NCBI GenBank assembly: GCA_964399625.1
Contig: CAYNSB010000006.1
Coordinates: 26,461 to 90,460, forward strand
Source of the DNA: CAYNSB01 sp964399625
GTDB taxonomy: Bacteria; Planctomycetota; Phycisphaerae; Phycisphaerales; UBA1924
Direction: 5' to 3'
DNA length: 64,000 nt
Shown: positions 8,125 through 16,867 of the stretch, in pieces
Numbering within the stretch: the stretch's first letter is position 1
Layout: each line of letters opens with the position of its first letter
Translations under genes and position numbers: made by a program
The notes under the pieces: generated by a model
What the model saw: only the letters and a program-made list of their open reading frames with translations
Database searches by the model: none
What the model was told of the DNA's origin: nothing

Positions 8125-9627
8125 TCAACCGCCGCCGCCGCCGCGTCCGCCGCCCCCTCCGCCTCCGCCACCGCCGCCACCCTCCCCGCCGGAGGGCTTG
8201 TCGTTGAGCCCCTCGAGCTGGATCTGCTTGATGCGCAGCTGGAGGTCCGCGATCGAGGGCCACCCGTAGCTCTGGGGCACGAGCGCCTCCTCGAACTTCT
8301 TGAGGATCGTCATCACGTCGTTGAGCTTGGCGATGCGTCGCCCGCGTGCGGCGGCGCGCTGCTCGAAGCCACCCGGCGCGGCGACCTGCACCTCGGAGAA
8401 CTCGCGCAGGAGCTTGGGGATGGTCCGCTTGGCCTTGGCGAGCTCCTCCCGCCAGTCGCTCATAAATCGATCGCCGCCCTTGTCGATCTCGGTGTAGGCG
8501 CGCCCGATGCCCATCTTGATCATGAGCTCCTCGAACGTGTCCACGGTGCCCTTGGAGATGCCCAGCTTGAACGCGGTGTCGGGCGTGAGCGTGAGCACGT
8601 CGTTGCCCTCGCCCCGCGCCAGCTGCTTGATGTCGTCCCGGCGGTCCTCCTTGCCGTCGTCGGTCAGGAGCACCTCATCGGGAGACTCGGGCATGCGCTC
8701 GAGCAGGACGGCCTTGCCGCCCTCGATCTTGTACGAGAGCACGTACTCGGTGCGGGTCATCGCGCGCAGGATGCGCGGGTCGTACCCGCCACGCACCGCG
8801 ATGCCCTCGACCTTGCCCATGCGTGCGGCGATCAGCTTCTCCTTCACCACCAGGTCGCCCGTGGAGATCGTCGCCTCGACCCGCCCGATGCCGCCGATCT
8901 TGGCGTTGCCCGCCATGTAGATCGTCGGGCAGGCGAAGGGAATGAACGCCGCCCCGCCCATCGCGTTCTTCACCCAGCACACGACCTGCGGACGGTGCGT
9001 CCACTCGCGCTCGATCTCCTCGGTGATCACGGGCGCCATGTCGATCGCGCGCCGGAAGCCCTCGAACTCGTTGGAGCGGTCGTGCCCCTGACCGTCGTCC
9101 TCGGGGTGCTCGTCGGGGTCCCACTTGTTCTCGAGCTCGAGCACGATGATGTCCGCCTCCTTCTTGCGCGCGTCCTGAACGGCGCGGCGGATCGGAGACT
9201 GCGAGATGTCCTCGCCGAAGTCGCCCTTGAGCGGAATGCGGTACACCTTCTTCGCGCTCGGGTCGACCGACGCGCTCTTGGCGTCCGGCGTCGGCTTGGC
9301 CTTCGTCTCGGGCTCGGCCTTGGGCGCGTCCGCCGCGACCACGCCGCGCTCGATCGTGAGCACGTCGGACTTCTCGTAGGGGACCTCGGCCTCGATACCC
9401 GCCATCTTCACCTTGAGGCGGACGCTCGTCGCGGTCTCTTCGAGGATGTATCCCTCGAGCACCTGACCCGAGCGCAGCGTCACGCGGTCCTTGGCGCCGG
9501 GCGCGGCCGCCTTGCTCTCGGCTTTGGCGGCGGGCTTGGCGTCGCCCTGCTGCGCCATCGTCGGCGATGCGAGCACCGACATCGCCATCGCAAGACCCCA
9601 CACGAGACGACCCTTGAACGTGAGCAT
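8125..9627 (-). CDS. Secreted ClpP/NfeD-like paralogue with lost Ser and poly-Gly tail
   Basis: 500 residues with the same order as its downstream paralogue. A signal peptide ends near SPTMAQ, an SH3-like module follows (DRVTLRSGQVLEGYIL), then a Lys/Ala/Pro linker and a ClpP-like domain (IIVLELENKWDPDEH ... VVCWVKNAMGGAAF). The segment NAMGGAAF aligns with TAISAAAM of the paralogue, so Gly224 replaces the putative nucleophile and this copy is probably non-catalytic. A helical segment and a C-terminal run of about 20 residues, nearly all Gly with one Arg, close the protein. The tail could be a flexible linker or an artefact of GC-rich slippage. It likely forms a complex with the neighbour (inference). 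Confidence 0.8.
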   Translation of the reverse strand: MLTFKGRLVWGLAMAMSVLASPTMAQQGDAKPAAKAESKAAAPGAKDRVTLRSGQVLEGYILEETATSVRLKVKMAGIEAEVPYEKSDVLTIERGVVAADAPKAEPETKAKPTPDAKSASVDPSAKKVYRIPLKGDFGEDISQSPIRRAVQDARKKEADIIVLELENKWDPDEHPEDDGQGHDRSNEFEGFRRAIDMAPVITEEIEREWTHRPQVVCWVKNAMGGAAFIPFACPTIYMAGNAKIGGIGRVEATISTGDLVVKEKLIAARMGKVEGIAVRGGYDPRILRAMTRTEYVLSYKIEGGKAVLLERMPESPDEVLLTDDGKEDRRDDIKQLARGEGNDVLTLTPDTAFKLGISKGTVDTFEELMIKMGIGRAYTEIDKGGDRFMSDWREELAKAKRTIPKLLREFSEVQVAAPGGFEQRAAARGRRIAKLNDVMTILKKFEEALVPQSYGWPSIADLQLRIKQIQLEGLNDKPSGGEGGGGGGGGGGGGRGGGGG

Positions 9628-9775
9628 GGACTACTCCCAGCGGAGCGCGCGCTCCGGCGTGCGGATGCCTCTGATCCCATCGGCTGCGGCGCGGCAGGAC
9701 CTCTGAATGACTGTACTCGCTCTGGATTCTGTACGGAAGGGATCACCTCCCGGTTGATCGCGACCCAATACCCTG

Positions 9776-11071
9776 TCAGATTCCGAGCGAGCGGACAAGT
9801 TCCAAGGCCAGTGCGAGGCCCTGTTCTCGCGACTGGATGCGGTCTTCCAGTTGGGCGTCGTACACCTGTTCCAGGATGCCCTTGAACGCGCGGCCCGGGG
9901 CGAGCCCCGCCGCGATCAGGTCGTCGCCGGTGACCAGGGGCTCTGGTCGTATTTTGGACGGTGTCGCTTCAAGCTCTTGGACCCTGGCGTCGATGCGGGC
10001 GGCGCGGGACGGATCAACCGCACGAAGCAGGCGCAGGCCCTCGTGGAAGGATCCGGCGTGGGCGGTCGCCGCCGCACGCTTCTGGAAGGCGACACCGCCC
10101 GAGAGCCAGCCCGTGCGCAGCAGCGCATAGGACTCCAAGCACCCCCGCAGTTCGTCGCTCTCGTCGTTGGAGAGACAGAGCGCGCGGCGCAGGCGCGCGC
10201 ACGCCGGAGCGGAGTCTGCGGGCTGAAGCCCGCGATCGAGGAGCCACGCCGCGAGCAGCGTCGGGAATGGAGCCCCGGCGCCGGCGCGGGCGAGCGCGTC
10301 GAGGATGGGGCAGGGCGAATCGCGGTGCGCGTCGTCCAGCGCGGGGGCGTCCAGGTGCAGCGATTGGAGCAGCTCCGCCGCGCGATGGAACGAGGCGTGC
10401 GCGAAGATGCGCCGGAGCTCCTCGCCGACGCGCTCGCGCGAGACGCCGGTGAGATCGCGCGCGTGCGCTCGGATCGCGTCCGCGGTGGCGGGCTCGATGT
10501 CGAAGGCGAATCGCGCGGCGAAACGCACCGCCCGCAGCGCGCGAAGATGGTCCTCCGCCAGGCGCTGCGCCGGCTCGCCGACGGCGCGCAGCACCTTGGC
10601 GCGCAGGTCCGCCTGACCGCCGACGAAGTCGATGACGGGCGGCTGGCCCGCGGCGGGATCCGGATCGAGAAAGAGCGCGTTGATCGTGAAGTCGCGCCGG
10701 AGCGCGTCGCTCCTGGGATCGGAGAACGTGACCGAGTCCGGGCGGCGCCGATCGGAGTACGGGCCGTCGGATCGGAACGTCGCGACCTCGATGGTGGGCG
10801 AGGGCGAACCCTTGGGCGCGCCCGGCTCCGCACCCGGCTTGACGAGGACGACGCCGAACGACGCGCCGACCTCGGCGGTGCGCGCGAAGAGCGCGCGGAT
10901 GCGATCGGGCGTGGCGTCGGTGGCGATGTCGTAGTCCGTGGGGCTGAGCCCGAGCAGCTCGTCGCGCACGCACCCGCCCGCGAAGTACGCGAGGTGACCG
11001 TGCTCGCGCAGGCGCTTCACGACCGCGAGCGCGGCGGCGCGGGCGGGGATGGGATCGGTCGCGCGGGCCAT
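9776..11071 (-). CDS. cca: CCA tRNA nucleotidyltransferase / poly(A) polymerase family
   Basis: 431 residues. The N-terminal nucleotidyltransferase head shows FAGGCVRDELLG and the metal-binding DxD in DYDIATDAT, near residues 31-55. DSVTFSDPRSDALRRDFTINALFLDP is the RRDF..NAL block of class II CCA/PcnB enzymes, and RLAEDHLRALRAVRFAARFAF is the neck region. It adds or repairs the 3' CCA of tRNAs; the poly(A) polymerase alternative cannot be excluded from sequence alone. No HD phosphohydrolase motif is visible at the C-terminus. A single leftward gene between the ClpP-like pair and a membrane protein gene. Confidence 0.9.
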   Translation of the reverse strand: MARATDPIPARAAALAVVKRLREHGHLAYFAGGCVRDELLGLSPTDYDIATDATPDRIRALFARTAEVGASFGVVLVKPGAEPGAPKGSPSPTIEVATFRSDGPYSDRRRPDSVTFSDPRSDALRRDFTINALFLDPDPAAGQPPVIDFVGGQADLRAKVLRAVGEPAQRLAEDHLRALRAVRFAARFAFDIEPATADAIRAHARDLTGVSRERVGEELRRIFAHASFHRAAELLQSLHLDAPALDDAHRDSPCPILDALARAGAGAPFPTLLAAWLLDRGLQPADSAPACARLRRALCLSNDESDELRGCLESYALLRTGWLSGGVAFQKRAAATAHAGSFHEGLRLLRAVDPSRAARIDARVQELEATPSKIRPEPLVTGDDLIAAGLAPGRAFKGILEQVYDAQLEDRIQSREQGLALALELVRSLGI

Positions 11072-11116
11072 GGCGATCGAAGGATACTGGGGCTTGGGCC
11101 GATGTGGCGGGGCGAC

Positions 11117-12277
11117 TCAGCGGTGCTCGGCGTGCGGCGCGCGCAGCCGCCCCATCAGCATCGCGCCCTCAAGGAACGTCCACGCCGCCAGCAGCGGCAG
11201 GACCCAGAACGCGCGGGGATCGAGTTCCTGCGCGATGCGCGCGGCGAGCTGCTCGACATTGCCCTTGTACAACCCCTTGGCGAGCCCCAGCAGCGGGTGC
11301 GGACGGACCGCCGCGCGTCCCGCGGTGCGGAGCCACGCGGCGCCGGCGGGACCCTTGCGTGCGGCCTTGAGAATCGCTTCCTCTCCCGCGCCGGCGGCCC
11401 GCGCACCGGCCTTGAGGTCGCTCGCGAGCCCGGCCTTCGCCCCCGCCTTCAGCTCCGACTTGGCGCCGCTCTTGACCAATTGCGCCCCCTCCTCGCCCAG
11501 CACATGCAGCGCGAAAGCGCCCGAGGGCTGGCGCTCGACGAAGCGAACGAGCGTGCCCAGCTCCGCGGCTGAGTCCGCGTGCCGGAGCACGCGCGCGGCG
11601 CCCGCGGGCGAGGCACGCCGCGAGAGGCTCGCGACGTCCTTCATCATGGATTGGAGCCCTTCCTCCGCGGCCTTGCCCCCGCGCTTGAGCGAGGAAAGCA
11701 GCTCCTCGCCCATCTTGCGCGTCATCGCGCCGCTCTTGCGCGCGACCTTGAGCACCGAGGGCACCCAGTCCACCTCCGGCGCGAGCGTCGTCGCCAGGCC
11801 CACGCCCGAGAGCGTGACGATGAGCGGGTCGGCCTCGCCATCGACGACAAAGCGTGAGCCCTGCAGGAGCAGATCGCGCACATCCCCCACGATGAGCATG
11901 TCCGCCGCGATCGCGCCCAGGAGCGACTCGAGCGAATCCCCCTTGCCCGAGAGCGCACCCAGGCCCACGGACTTGGCCTTGCGGAGCCAGCTCGACTGCT
12001 CCGCCACGACGGCGTCACGCTGATGCTGGAGCGCCTCTCGCGAAGGTCCCGACGCGTCGCGGAGCCCCTCGTCGGCGACCATGATCGCCTCGCCATAGCG
12101 CCCCGCGGCGCGGAGGTACTCGACCTCCTTGGCGTAGTCGAAGTCCGGCAGGCGCGAGAGCGCCGATCGCGCCAGGCGGGAGGGCGTGTCGATCGCGACG
12201 CACCAGAGCAGGAACGCCGCGACGAGCAGTCGCAGCACGTTCCATCGGGCGCGGAGGAGTCGCGAGAGGACGCTCAC
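11117..12277 (-). CDS. Membrane protein of unknown function, coupled to DUF4230 gene
   Basis: 386 residues. One membrane span near the N-terminus (LLVAAFLLWCVAIDTP) and one at the very C-terminus (FWVLPLLAAWTFLEGAMLMG) flank a large Ala/Lys/Gly-rich soluble region with a helical, amphipathic look. There is no catalytic motif I know. GTG at 12277 overlaps the TGA of the upstream DUF4230 gene (GTGA), so translation is probably coupled and the two proteins are likely to act together in the envelope. The Lys/Gly/Ala repeats around residues 270-310 are low in complexity. Confidence 0.7.
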   Translation of the reverse strand: MSVLSRLLRARWNVLRLLVAAFLLWCVAIDTPSRLARSALSRLPDFDYAKEVEYLRAAGRYGEAIMVADEGLRDASGPSREALQHQRDAVVAEQSSWLRKAKSVGLGALSGKGDSLESLLGAIAADMLIVGDVRDLLLQGSRFVVDGEADPLIVTLSGVGLATTLAPEVDWVPSVLKVARKSGAMTRKMGEELLSSLKRGGKAAEEGLQSMMKDVASLSRRASPAGAARVLRHADSAAELGTLVRFVERQPSGAFALHVLGEEGAQLVKSGAKSELKAGAKAGLASDLKAGARAAGAGEEAILKAARKGPAGAAWLRTAGRAAVRPHPLLGLAKGLYKGNVEQLAARIAQELDPRAFWVLPLLAAWTFLEGAMLMGRLRAPHAEHR

Positions 12278-12984
12278 GGCGCGCTCCCGTTGGCCACGGG
12301 GCCCTTGGCACCGGCGCCATCGGAGGGATCGTTCTGGAACAGGATCGTGACGGGCACATCGCCCACGATCTTTTTGATGAGCGTTGTGAGCTGCTCGCGC
12401 GTGAGCTCCACGACGCGGGCCGCCTGCTCGGGCGGGAGCGACAGCTCGCGCGCCCGACGATGGAGCCCCTGGCGCGCCTGCCCCAGGTAGAACTCGCCCG
12501 AGGTCGCGCGGAAGCGCAGCCAGCCCAGCGACAGGTCCGACGTCTCGCGCTCGCCGAACACTTCCGTCGCGATGCGCTGCGGCGGCGGAACGCGAAGCAC
12601 GAGCCCGCCCGAGAGCGGGCTGACCGCGACATGTTCGAGGGTGAGGTCCGAGAGATCGACGCCGTAGAGAAGCTTGACCGGCGCCTCCACTCGCGCGGCG
12701 ACGTCGCCCCGCCATGAGAGGTCCGTCGCGGTCGTCGCGACCCGCGAGTCCACTTCCACCGTGACGAGCTTGAGCGCACGGACCTGGCTGATCACCTCCG
12801 CGGCGGGGCGTGGCTCGCCGGTGGGCAGAAGCTGCTCGCGCACGAGCCGGTCGGTGCGGTCGTCGAGCGATCGCAGGTACGTTGTGAGCCCGACGAAGAT
12901 CACCCCGGCGAGCGCGATCACGCCCACGCGCGAGAGCCACGACGCACGCGGGGCGCTGGGCGGGGTTGTCGAGCGTGGTTGCAT
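12274..12984 (-). CDS. DUF4230-like membrane-anchored protein
   Basis: 236 residues. After a Pro/Ser-rich start, one transmembrane helix (SRVGVIALAGVIFVGLTTYL, about residues 15-35) anchors a periplasmic domain. That domain has the pattern of DUF4230: RALKLVTVEVDS early, then VKLLYGVDLSDL, a beta-rich middle, and a final helix with ELTREQLTTLIKK. DUF4230 has no known biochemical function. ATG 12984 gives a start just before the anchor; an upstream in-frame ATG adds 20 residues without homology appeal. The stop overlaps the start of the downstream membrane gene by four bases. Confidence 0.65.
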   Translation of the reverse strand: MQPRSTTPPSAPRASWLSRVGVIALAGVIFVGLTTYLRSLDDRTDRLVREQLLPTGEPRPAAEVISQVRALKLVTVEVDSRVATTATDLSWRGDVAARVEAPVKLLYGVDLSDLTLEHVAVSPLSGGLVLRVPPPQRIATEVFGERETSDLSLGWLRFRATSGEFYLGQARQGLHRRARELSLPPEQAARVVELTREQLTTLIKKIVGDVPVTILFQNDPSDGAGAKGPVANGSAP

Positions 12985-13167
12985 CGGACGTGTGTTGGGG
13001 CGAGGCCGGGGCGCGTTGCGTGCCGCCTCGCCGAGACAAGGCATCGGCCCGAACGATCGACGTGCTGGAACCGACGCAAGTTCGGGCCCGTAGGGGTTCT
13101 GGGAGGTATCCGCCTCGGTGCGGTTGCTGCCATGGCGGGCAGCGTGTACCTTCCGGCCCCCTTGCCC

Positions 13168-13182
13168 CCGACGGACCGTCGG
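13168..13182. promoter_or_regulatory. Palindrome CCGACGG-A-CCGTCGG upstream of HTH/membrane gene
   Basis: A 7-bp perfect inverted repeat around one central base, about 97 bases before the ATG at 13279 and in the 294-base gap between divergent genes. It could be an operator or a short transcript hairpin. I see no other gene or clear promoter in 12985-13278. Confidence 0.3.
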
Positions 13183-13278
13183 CGGGATCGGGATTGGAAC
13201 CGGGCTTAGACTTCACTCCACCCCATGCCGGGGCGTCTCGCTGGTGGGCGGGATGGACGAACCTTGGGAGCGCACGCG

Positions 13279-14100
13279 ATGGCAAAGCTTTTCTACACGC
13301 TGGAAGAGGCGGCCGGCAAGCTCAAGAAGAGCCCCGAAGAGGTGCAGCAGCTCGTGGAGAACGGGCAACTGCAGGAGTTCCGCGATCGCGACAAGGTGAT
13401 GCTCAAGGTCGATCAGGTGGACCTGCTCGCCGGGGGCGGCGGCGATGACGACGTGATCCCGCTTGCTGAAAGCGGCGAGCTGGGCTCCATCAGCCTCGCG
13501 AGCGACTCGGGCTCGGGGATGAACCTGGAGAGCCCGAAGGAGCAGACGGGCATCAGCATCTTCGATGCGGACCAGACGGAGGAGGCCGATCCTTCCGCGG
13601 TGACGCAGATCACCGAGCGTGCGCCCAGCGAGCTGTCGCTGGAGACGGTGGGTTCGGGCTCGGGCCTGATGGACCTGACGCGCGAGGCCGACGACACCAG
13701 CCTCGGGCAGGACCTGCTCGCGGACGTCGAGACCCCCAAGGAGGACGGCAGCACGGCGTCGGAGACCGTGGCCGAGTCCGGCGGCGACGGGGGCGCGCTG
13801 TTCGAGTCCGCGCCCAGCGAGGAACTCGCGGGCGTGGGCGGCGCGGCGGCGGGTGGCGTGGCGATGGTCGCCGCGGAGCCCTACGACGGGCTGTGGTCCG
13901 GGCTCACGGGCGGCGCGGCGCTGGGCATGGTGCTCGTCGCGGCGTTCGCGGTGGCGCTGATCATCTTCGGCATGACGCAGGGCCCCGGGAATCCGCTGAT
14001 CTCTCAGATCGCGGGCAACCTCTGGATGTACGTGGGGATCGCGGCGGGCGTGATCGCCCTGCCGGCGATCGTGGGCATGCTGGTCGCGAAGAAGGGCTAA
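13279..14100 (+). CDS. Helix-turn-helix N-terminal, two-helix membrane C-terminal protein
   Basis: 273 residues. Residues 1-45 (LFYTLEEAAGKLKKSPEEVQQL ... FRDRDKVML) look like a MerR/excisionase-type winged helix: the A-x-x-L-x-x-S-x-x-x-V turn and a DR..ML wing. A long acidic Ser/Thr/Glu/Gly linker (about 50-200) follows, then two hydrophobic spans (LGMVLVAAFAVALIIFG and LWMYVGIAAGVIALPAIVGML). The combination suggests a membrane-tethered DNA- or protein-binding adaptor; similar HTH-linker-membrane proteins are common in Phycisphaerae. ATG 13279 has GGGAG eight bases upstream. Its stop overlaps the convergent gene by four bases. Confidence 0.75.
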   Translation: MAKLFYTLEEAAGKLKKSPEEVQQLVENGQLQEFRDRDKVMLKVDQVDLLAGGGGDDDVIPLAESGELGSISLASDSGSGMNLESPKEQTGISIFDADQTEEADPSAVTQITERAPSELSLETVGSGSGLMDLTREADDTSLGQDLLADVETPKEDGSTASETVAESGGDGGALFESAPSEELAGVGGAAAGGVAMVAAEPYDGLWSGLTGGAALGMVLVAAFAVALIIFGMTQGPGNPLISQIAGNLWMYVGIAAGVIALPAIVGMLVAKKG

Positions 14101-14561
14101 TCCCCGCACTCAAGCTCGTACCGCCCTCCACCGAGCCCCAGGCTCGCGAGGACGCTCGTGCGCGCGTAGAGCGTGCGTTGGCGGATGAACGGGCCGGCCG
14201 ATCCGCCGTGCGATTGCTCGCTCCACGTGGCGCTCAGCACGCCGGGAATGTCGATGTGGAAGAGTCCCGCCTCGTCCCGCACGATCCGCGGGGCCGACGC
14301 GTGTTCGATCGGAACGGGCGTGGAATCGCCGGCCCGGACCAGGCGCGCCTCGATCGGGCGATCCTCGTGCACGTCGATCTCAAGAAGCAGCGACGCTTCG
14401 TCGTGGGCGTGTGCCAGGCCCGCGTTCCGCGCGGCCAGCGGGGAGATGCTCCAGCGGAGTTTCAGACGCGGCGCCGGGCGGACGCTGGGCACCTCGATCG
14501 GCGCGCTCATCTTGAGCGGCGAGGAGGCGAGCGAGTGGGAGTGGCGTGCGGCTGACGACAT
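14097..14561 (-). CDS. Hypothetical protein, beta-rich
   Basis: 154 residues, no family recognised. From the inner Met at about residue 18 the sequence looks like alternating strands (RLKLRWSIS, ASLLLEIDVHEDRPIEARLV, GLFHIDIPGVLSATW) and ends in GGGRYELECGD. No signal peptide or membrane span. It sits between a GbsR regulator (49 bases upstream, same strand) and the convergent HTH/membrane gene, with which it shares four bases. Coding is plausible from third-position GC and clean packing, but the start is uncertain. Confidence 0.5.
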   Translation of the reverse strand: MSSAARHSHSLASSPLKMSAPIEVPSVRPAPRLKLRWSISPLAARNAGLAHAHDEASLLLEIDVHEDRPIEARLVRAGDSTPVPIEHASAPRIVRDEAGLFHIDIPGVLSATWSEQSHGGSAGPFIRQRTLYARTSVLASLGLGGGRYELECGD

Positions 14562-14609
14562 GGAGTGTGGTGCGGTGTGTGGCAGGGGCGCGCGGGGAGA
14601 AGAGCTCGA

Positions 14610-15209
14610 TCACACGATCTTGCTGAGCATGTTCGCGGCGATCTGCAGGCCCTTGCCCGCGGGCGAGACGAACCGCTGCCCGACCTTGTCCACGGTGGTG
14701 AAGAAATCGATCATGGAGTCCACGCGCTGAAGGTGATCGAGCAGGGCCTGGCGCTGCTCGGACGAGACCTCGCGCGATTTGGGGTCGAGCCCCTGGTGCG
14801 GGCCGGTGAGGTCGCGGATCTCGTGCAGGGAGGCCAGGAGCGGATCGACCTCACGCTTCATGCGCTCGCGGACGATGGCGCGGAACATGGTCCAGACGTC
14901 GGCCTCGGACTGGAAGTACTCCTTGCGATCGCCGCGCTTGTGCGTGCGCGTGACGATGCCCCAGTCGAGCAGCGATCGGAGCGACATGCTCGCGTTGCCG
15001 CGCGAGATCTGAAGGCGCTCCATGATGTCGTCGGTGTTCAGGGGCGTCGCGGTGATGTACAGCAGGGCATGGACCTCGGCCATGGTGCGCGAGATGCCCC
15101 ACGCCGCGCCCATCTGCCCCCAGGTCGCGATGAAGCGGTCCTGGGCCTGGGTGATGAGCGAGTCCACGACCGGCGGAGACGGACGGTCTGAGGGCGGGTT
15201 CGTGCTCAT
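14610..15209 (-). CDS. GbsR/MarR-family transcriptional regulator
   Basis: 199 residues. An N-terminal helix (FIATWGQMGAAWGISRTMAEVHALLYI) leads into a winged helix: DDIMERLQISRGNASMSLRSLLDWGIV is the recognition region and THKRGDRKEYFQSE the wing. This is the GbsR branch of MarR, known from control of glycine-betaine genes in Bacillus. The helical C-terminus (SEQRQALLDHLQRVDSMIDFF) should dimerise. No choline or betaine gene is nearby, so the ligand is open. ATG 15209 is chosen because the family alignment begins shortly after it. Confidence 0.8.
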   Translation of the reverse strand: MSTNPPSDRPSPPVVDSLITQAQDRFIATWGQMGAAWGISRTMAEVHALLYITATPLNTDDIMERLQISRGNASMSLRSLLDWGIVTRTHKRGDRKEYFQSEADVWTMFRAIVRERMKREVDPLLASLHEIRDLTGPHQGLDPKSREVSSEQRQALLDHLQRVDSMIDFFTTVDKVGQRFVSPAGKGLQIAANMLSKIV

Positions 15210-15340
15210 AGCCGAAGTATCGCCCAGCGTGTGATTGAAATCCATGATGATTTCAGAAATCACTGAAACAATTGTGCGAGTTATGGGGCACGAAGGCGAC
15301 GGAATGCGTGTTCGGGAATCGGGAGGTATCATGCCCGCGC

Positions 15341-16855
15341 ATGGATGCTCTGCACTGGGTGCTGGCCGTCGGGGTTGTGGGCGCGGGCGGGCTCGCCGCG
15401 TGGCTCATCGCCGCGCGCCAAAGGCTGATCGCGAGCGAGGCGGCGGCCCGGGCGATGCTGGCCCAGCTCCAGCAGGAGCTGGAGCGCGAGCGGGCGCACG
15501 GGACCCGCGCGCTGGCGGAGGAGCGGGCTCGCTATGACGAGCTGGGCTCGACGCTCCAAGGCGTGCGGGAGCAGGCGAGCAAGCTGCACGTGCAGATCGC
15601 GGAATTGGCGACCCAGCGCGATGCCGATGGCGAGCGCCTCCGCGACGAGCTGCGCCAGAAGGACGAGCTTCTTGAGGTCGAGCGTGCGGGGCTTCGCAAG
15701 CAGGAGCAGCAGCTCCGCGAGGAGGTGCAGAAGCGCCTGTCGGAGCTGAACCAGAAGTTCGCGTCGGAGTTCGACGCGCTCGCGGCGCGGGCGCTCAAGA
15801 CGGCGAACGAGGAGTTCCTCAAGCGTGCCGAGGAACGCCTGGGCGCGCAGCAGAAGCAGGCGAGCGGGGAGATCGAGCTGAAGCGGAAGTCGATCGAGGA
15901 CCTCGTCAGGCCGATCGCCGAAACGCTGACCAAGACGGAGACGAAGCTCGCGGCGATCGACAAGGACCGGATCGACACGGCCGCGGCGATCCGCCAGCAG
16001 CTCGAGTCGATGTCGCTCTCGAGCGCGTCGCTGCGGGAGGAGACGGGCAGATTGGTCAAGGCGCTGCGCGAGCCGCAGGTGCGTGGTCGGTACGGCGAGA
16101 TCCAGCTCCGGCGCGTCGCGGAGCTGGCGGGCATGCGCGCGTACTGCGACTTCGTCGAGCAGGACAGCACGCGCGACAGCGAGGGCAACCTGCTGCGCCC
16201 GGACATGATCGTGCGTCTGCCCAACGGGCGCGAGCTGGCGGTGGACGCGAAGGCGAACCTCAAGCCGTACCTCGACGCGATCGAGTCGAGCGACCCCGCG
16301 GACGCGGAGGAGCACCTGCGCGCGTTCGCCGACGGCGTCGCGGAGCAGGCCGGCAAGCTCTCGAAGAAGGGGTACTGGACGCAGTACGCGGGCTCGCCCG
16401 AGTTCGTGGTGATGTTCGTGCCGGGCGATCAGTTCGTGGACGCGGCGCTCTCGCGCCGCGAGGATCTGCTGGAGCTTGCGGCCGATCGCGGCGTGCTGCT
16501 GGCGAGCCCGAGCACGCTGATCGGATTGCTGCGGGCCGTCGCGGTGGGCTATCGCGAGCAGCGCCTGGCGCGCAACGCCGAGGAGCTGCGGGCGCTGGGC
16601 GTGGAGTTCCACGAGCGTGCGGCGGTGGCGATGGCGCACGTGGGCCGCCTGGGCGCGGCGCTCAACAGCGCCGTCGAGCGGTACAACGACTTCGTGGGCA
16701 GCTACGAGAAGCGCCTTGAGCCGACGCTGCGGAAGTTCGCCGAGAGCGGCGCCGCCGGGAGCAAGCAGCTGCCCGAGGTGGAGGCGGTCGTGGTCCGGGC
16801 GCGTGTGACGGGCGATCCGCAGCGCCTGCTGAGCGAGGCGGGCGAGGGCGCGTAG
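15341..16855 (+). CDS. rmuC: DNA recombination protein RmuC homologue
   Basis: 504 residues. One N-terminal membrane helix (WVLAVGVVGAGGLAAWLIAA) is followed by a long coiled coil rich in Glu/Arg/Gln (residues about 30-230). A RmuC nuclease-like core then shows PQVRGRYGEIQLRRVAEL, FVEQDS, RPDMIVRLPNGRELAVDAK and a later EFVVMFVPGDQFVDAAL. The D-M-I-V ... V-D-A-K pattern is the PD-(D/E)XK-like site of this family. RmuC limits inversions and acts in recombination. A GGGAGG lies 14 bases before the chosen ATG; the frame stays open further upstream but without homology. Confidence 0.85.
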   Translation: MDALHWVLAVGVVGAGGLAAWLIAARQRLIASEAAARAMLAQLQQELERERAHGTRALAEERARYDELGSTLQGVREQASKLHVQIAELATQRDADGERLRDELRQKDELLEVERAGLRKQEQQLREEVQKRLSELNQKFASEFDALAARALKTANEEFLKRAEERLGAQQKQASGEIELKRKSIEDLVRPIAETLTKTETKLAAIDKDRIDTAAAIRQQLESMSLSSASLREETGRLVKALREPQVRGRYGEIQLRRVAELAGMRAYCDFVEQDSTRDSEGNLLRPDMIVRLPNGRELAVDAKANLKPYLDAIESSDPADAEEHLRAFADGVAEQAGKLSKKGYWTQYAGSPEFVVMFVPGDQFVDAALSRREDLLELAADRGVLLASPSTLIGLLRAVAVGYREQRLARNAEELRALGVEFHERAAVAMAHVGRLGAALNSAVERYNDFVGSYEKRLEPTLRKFAESGAAGSKQLPEVEAVVVRARVTGDPQRLLSEAGEGA

Positions 16856-16867
16856 GGAGGGCAAGGC

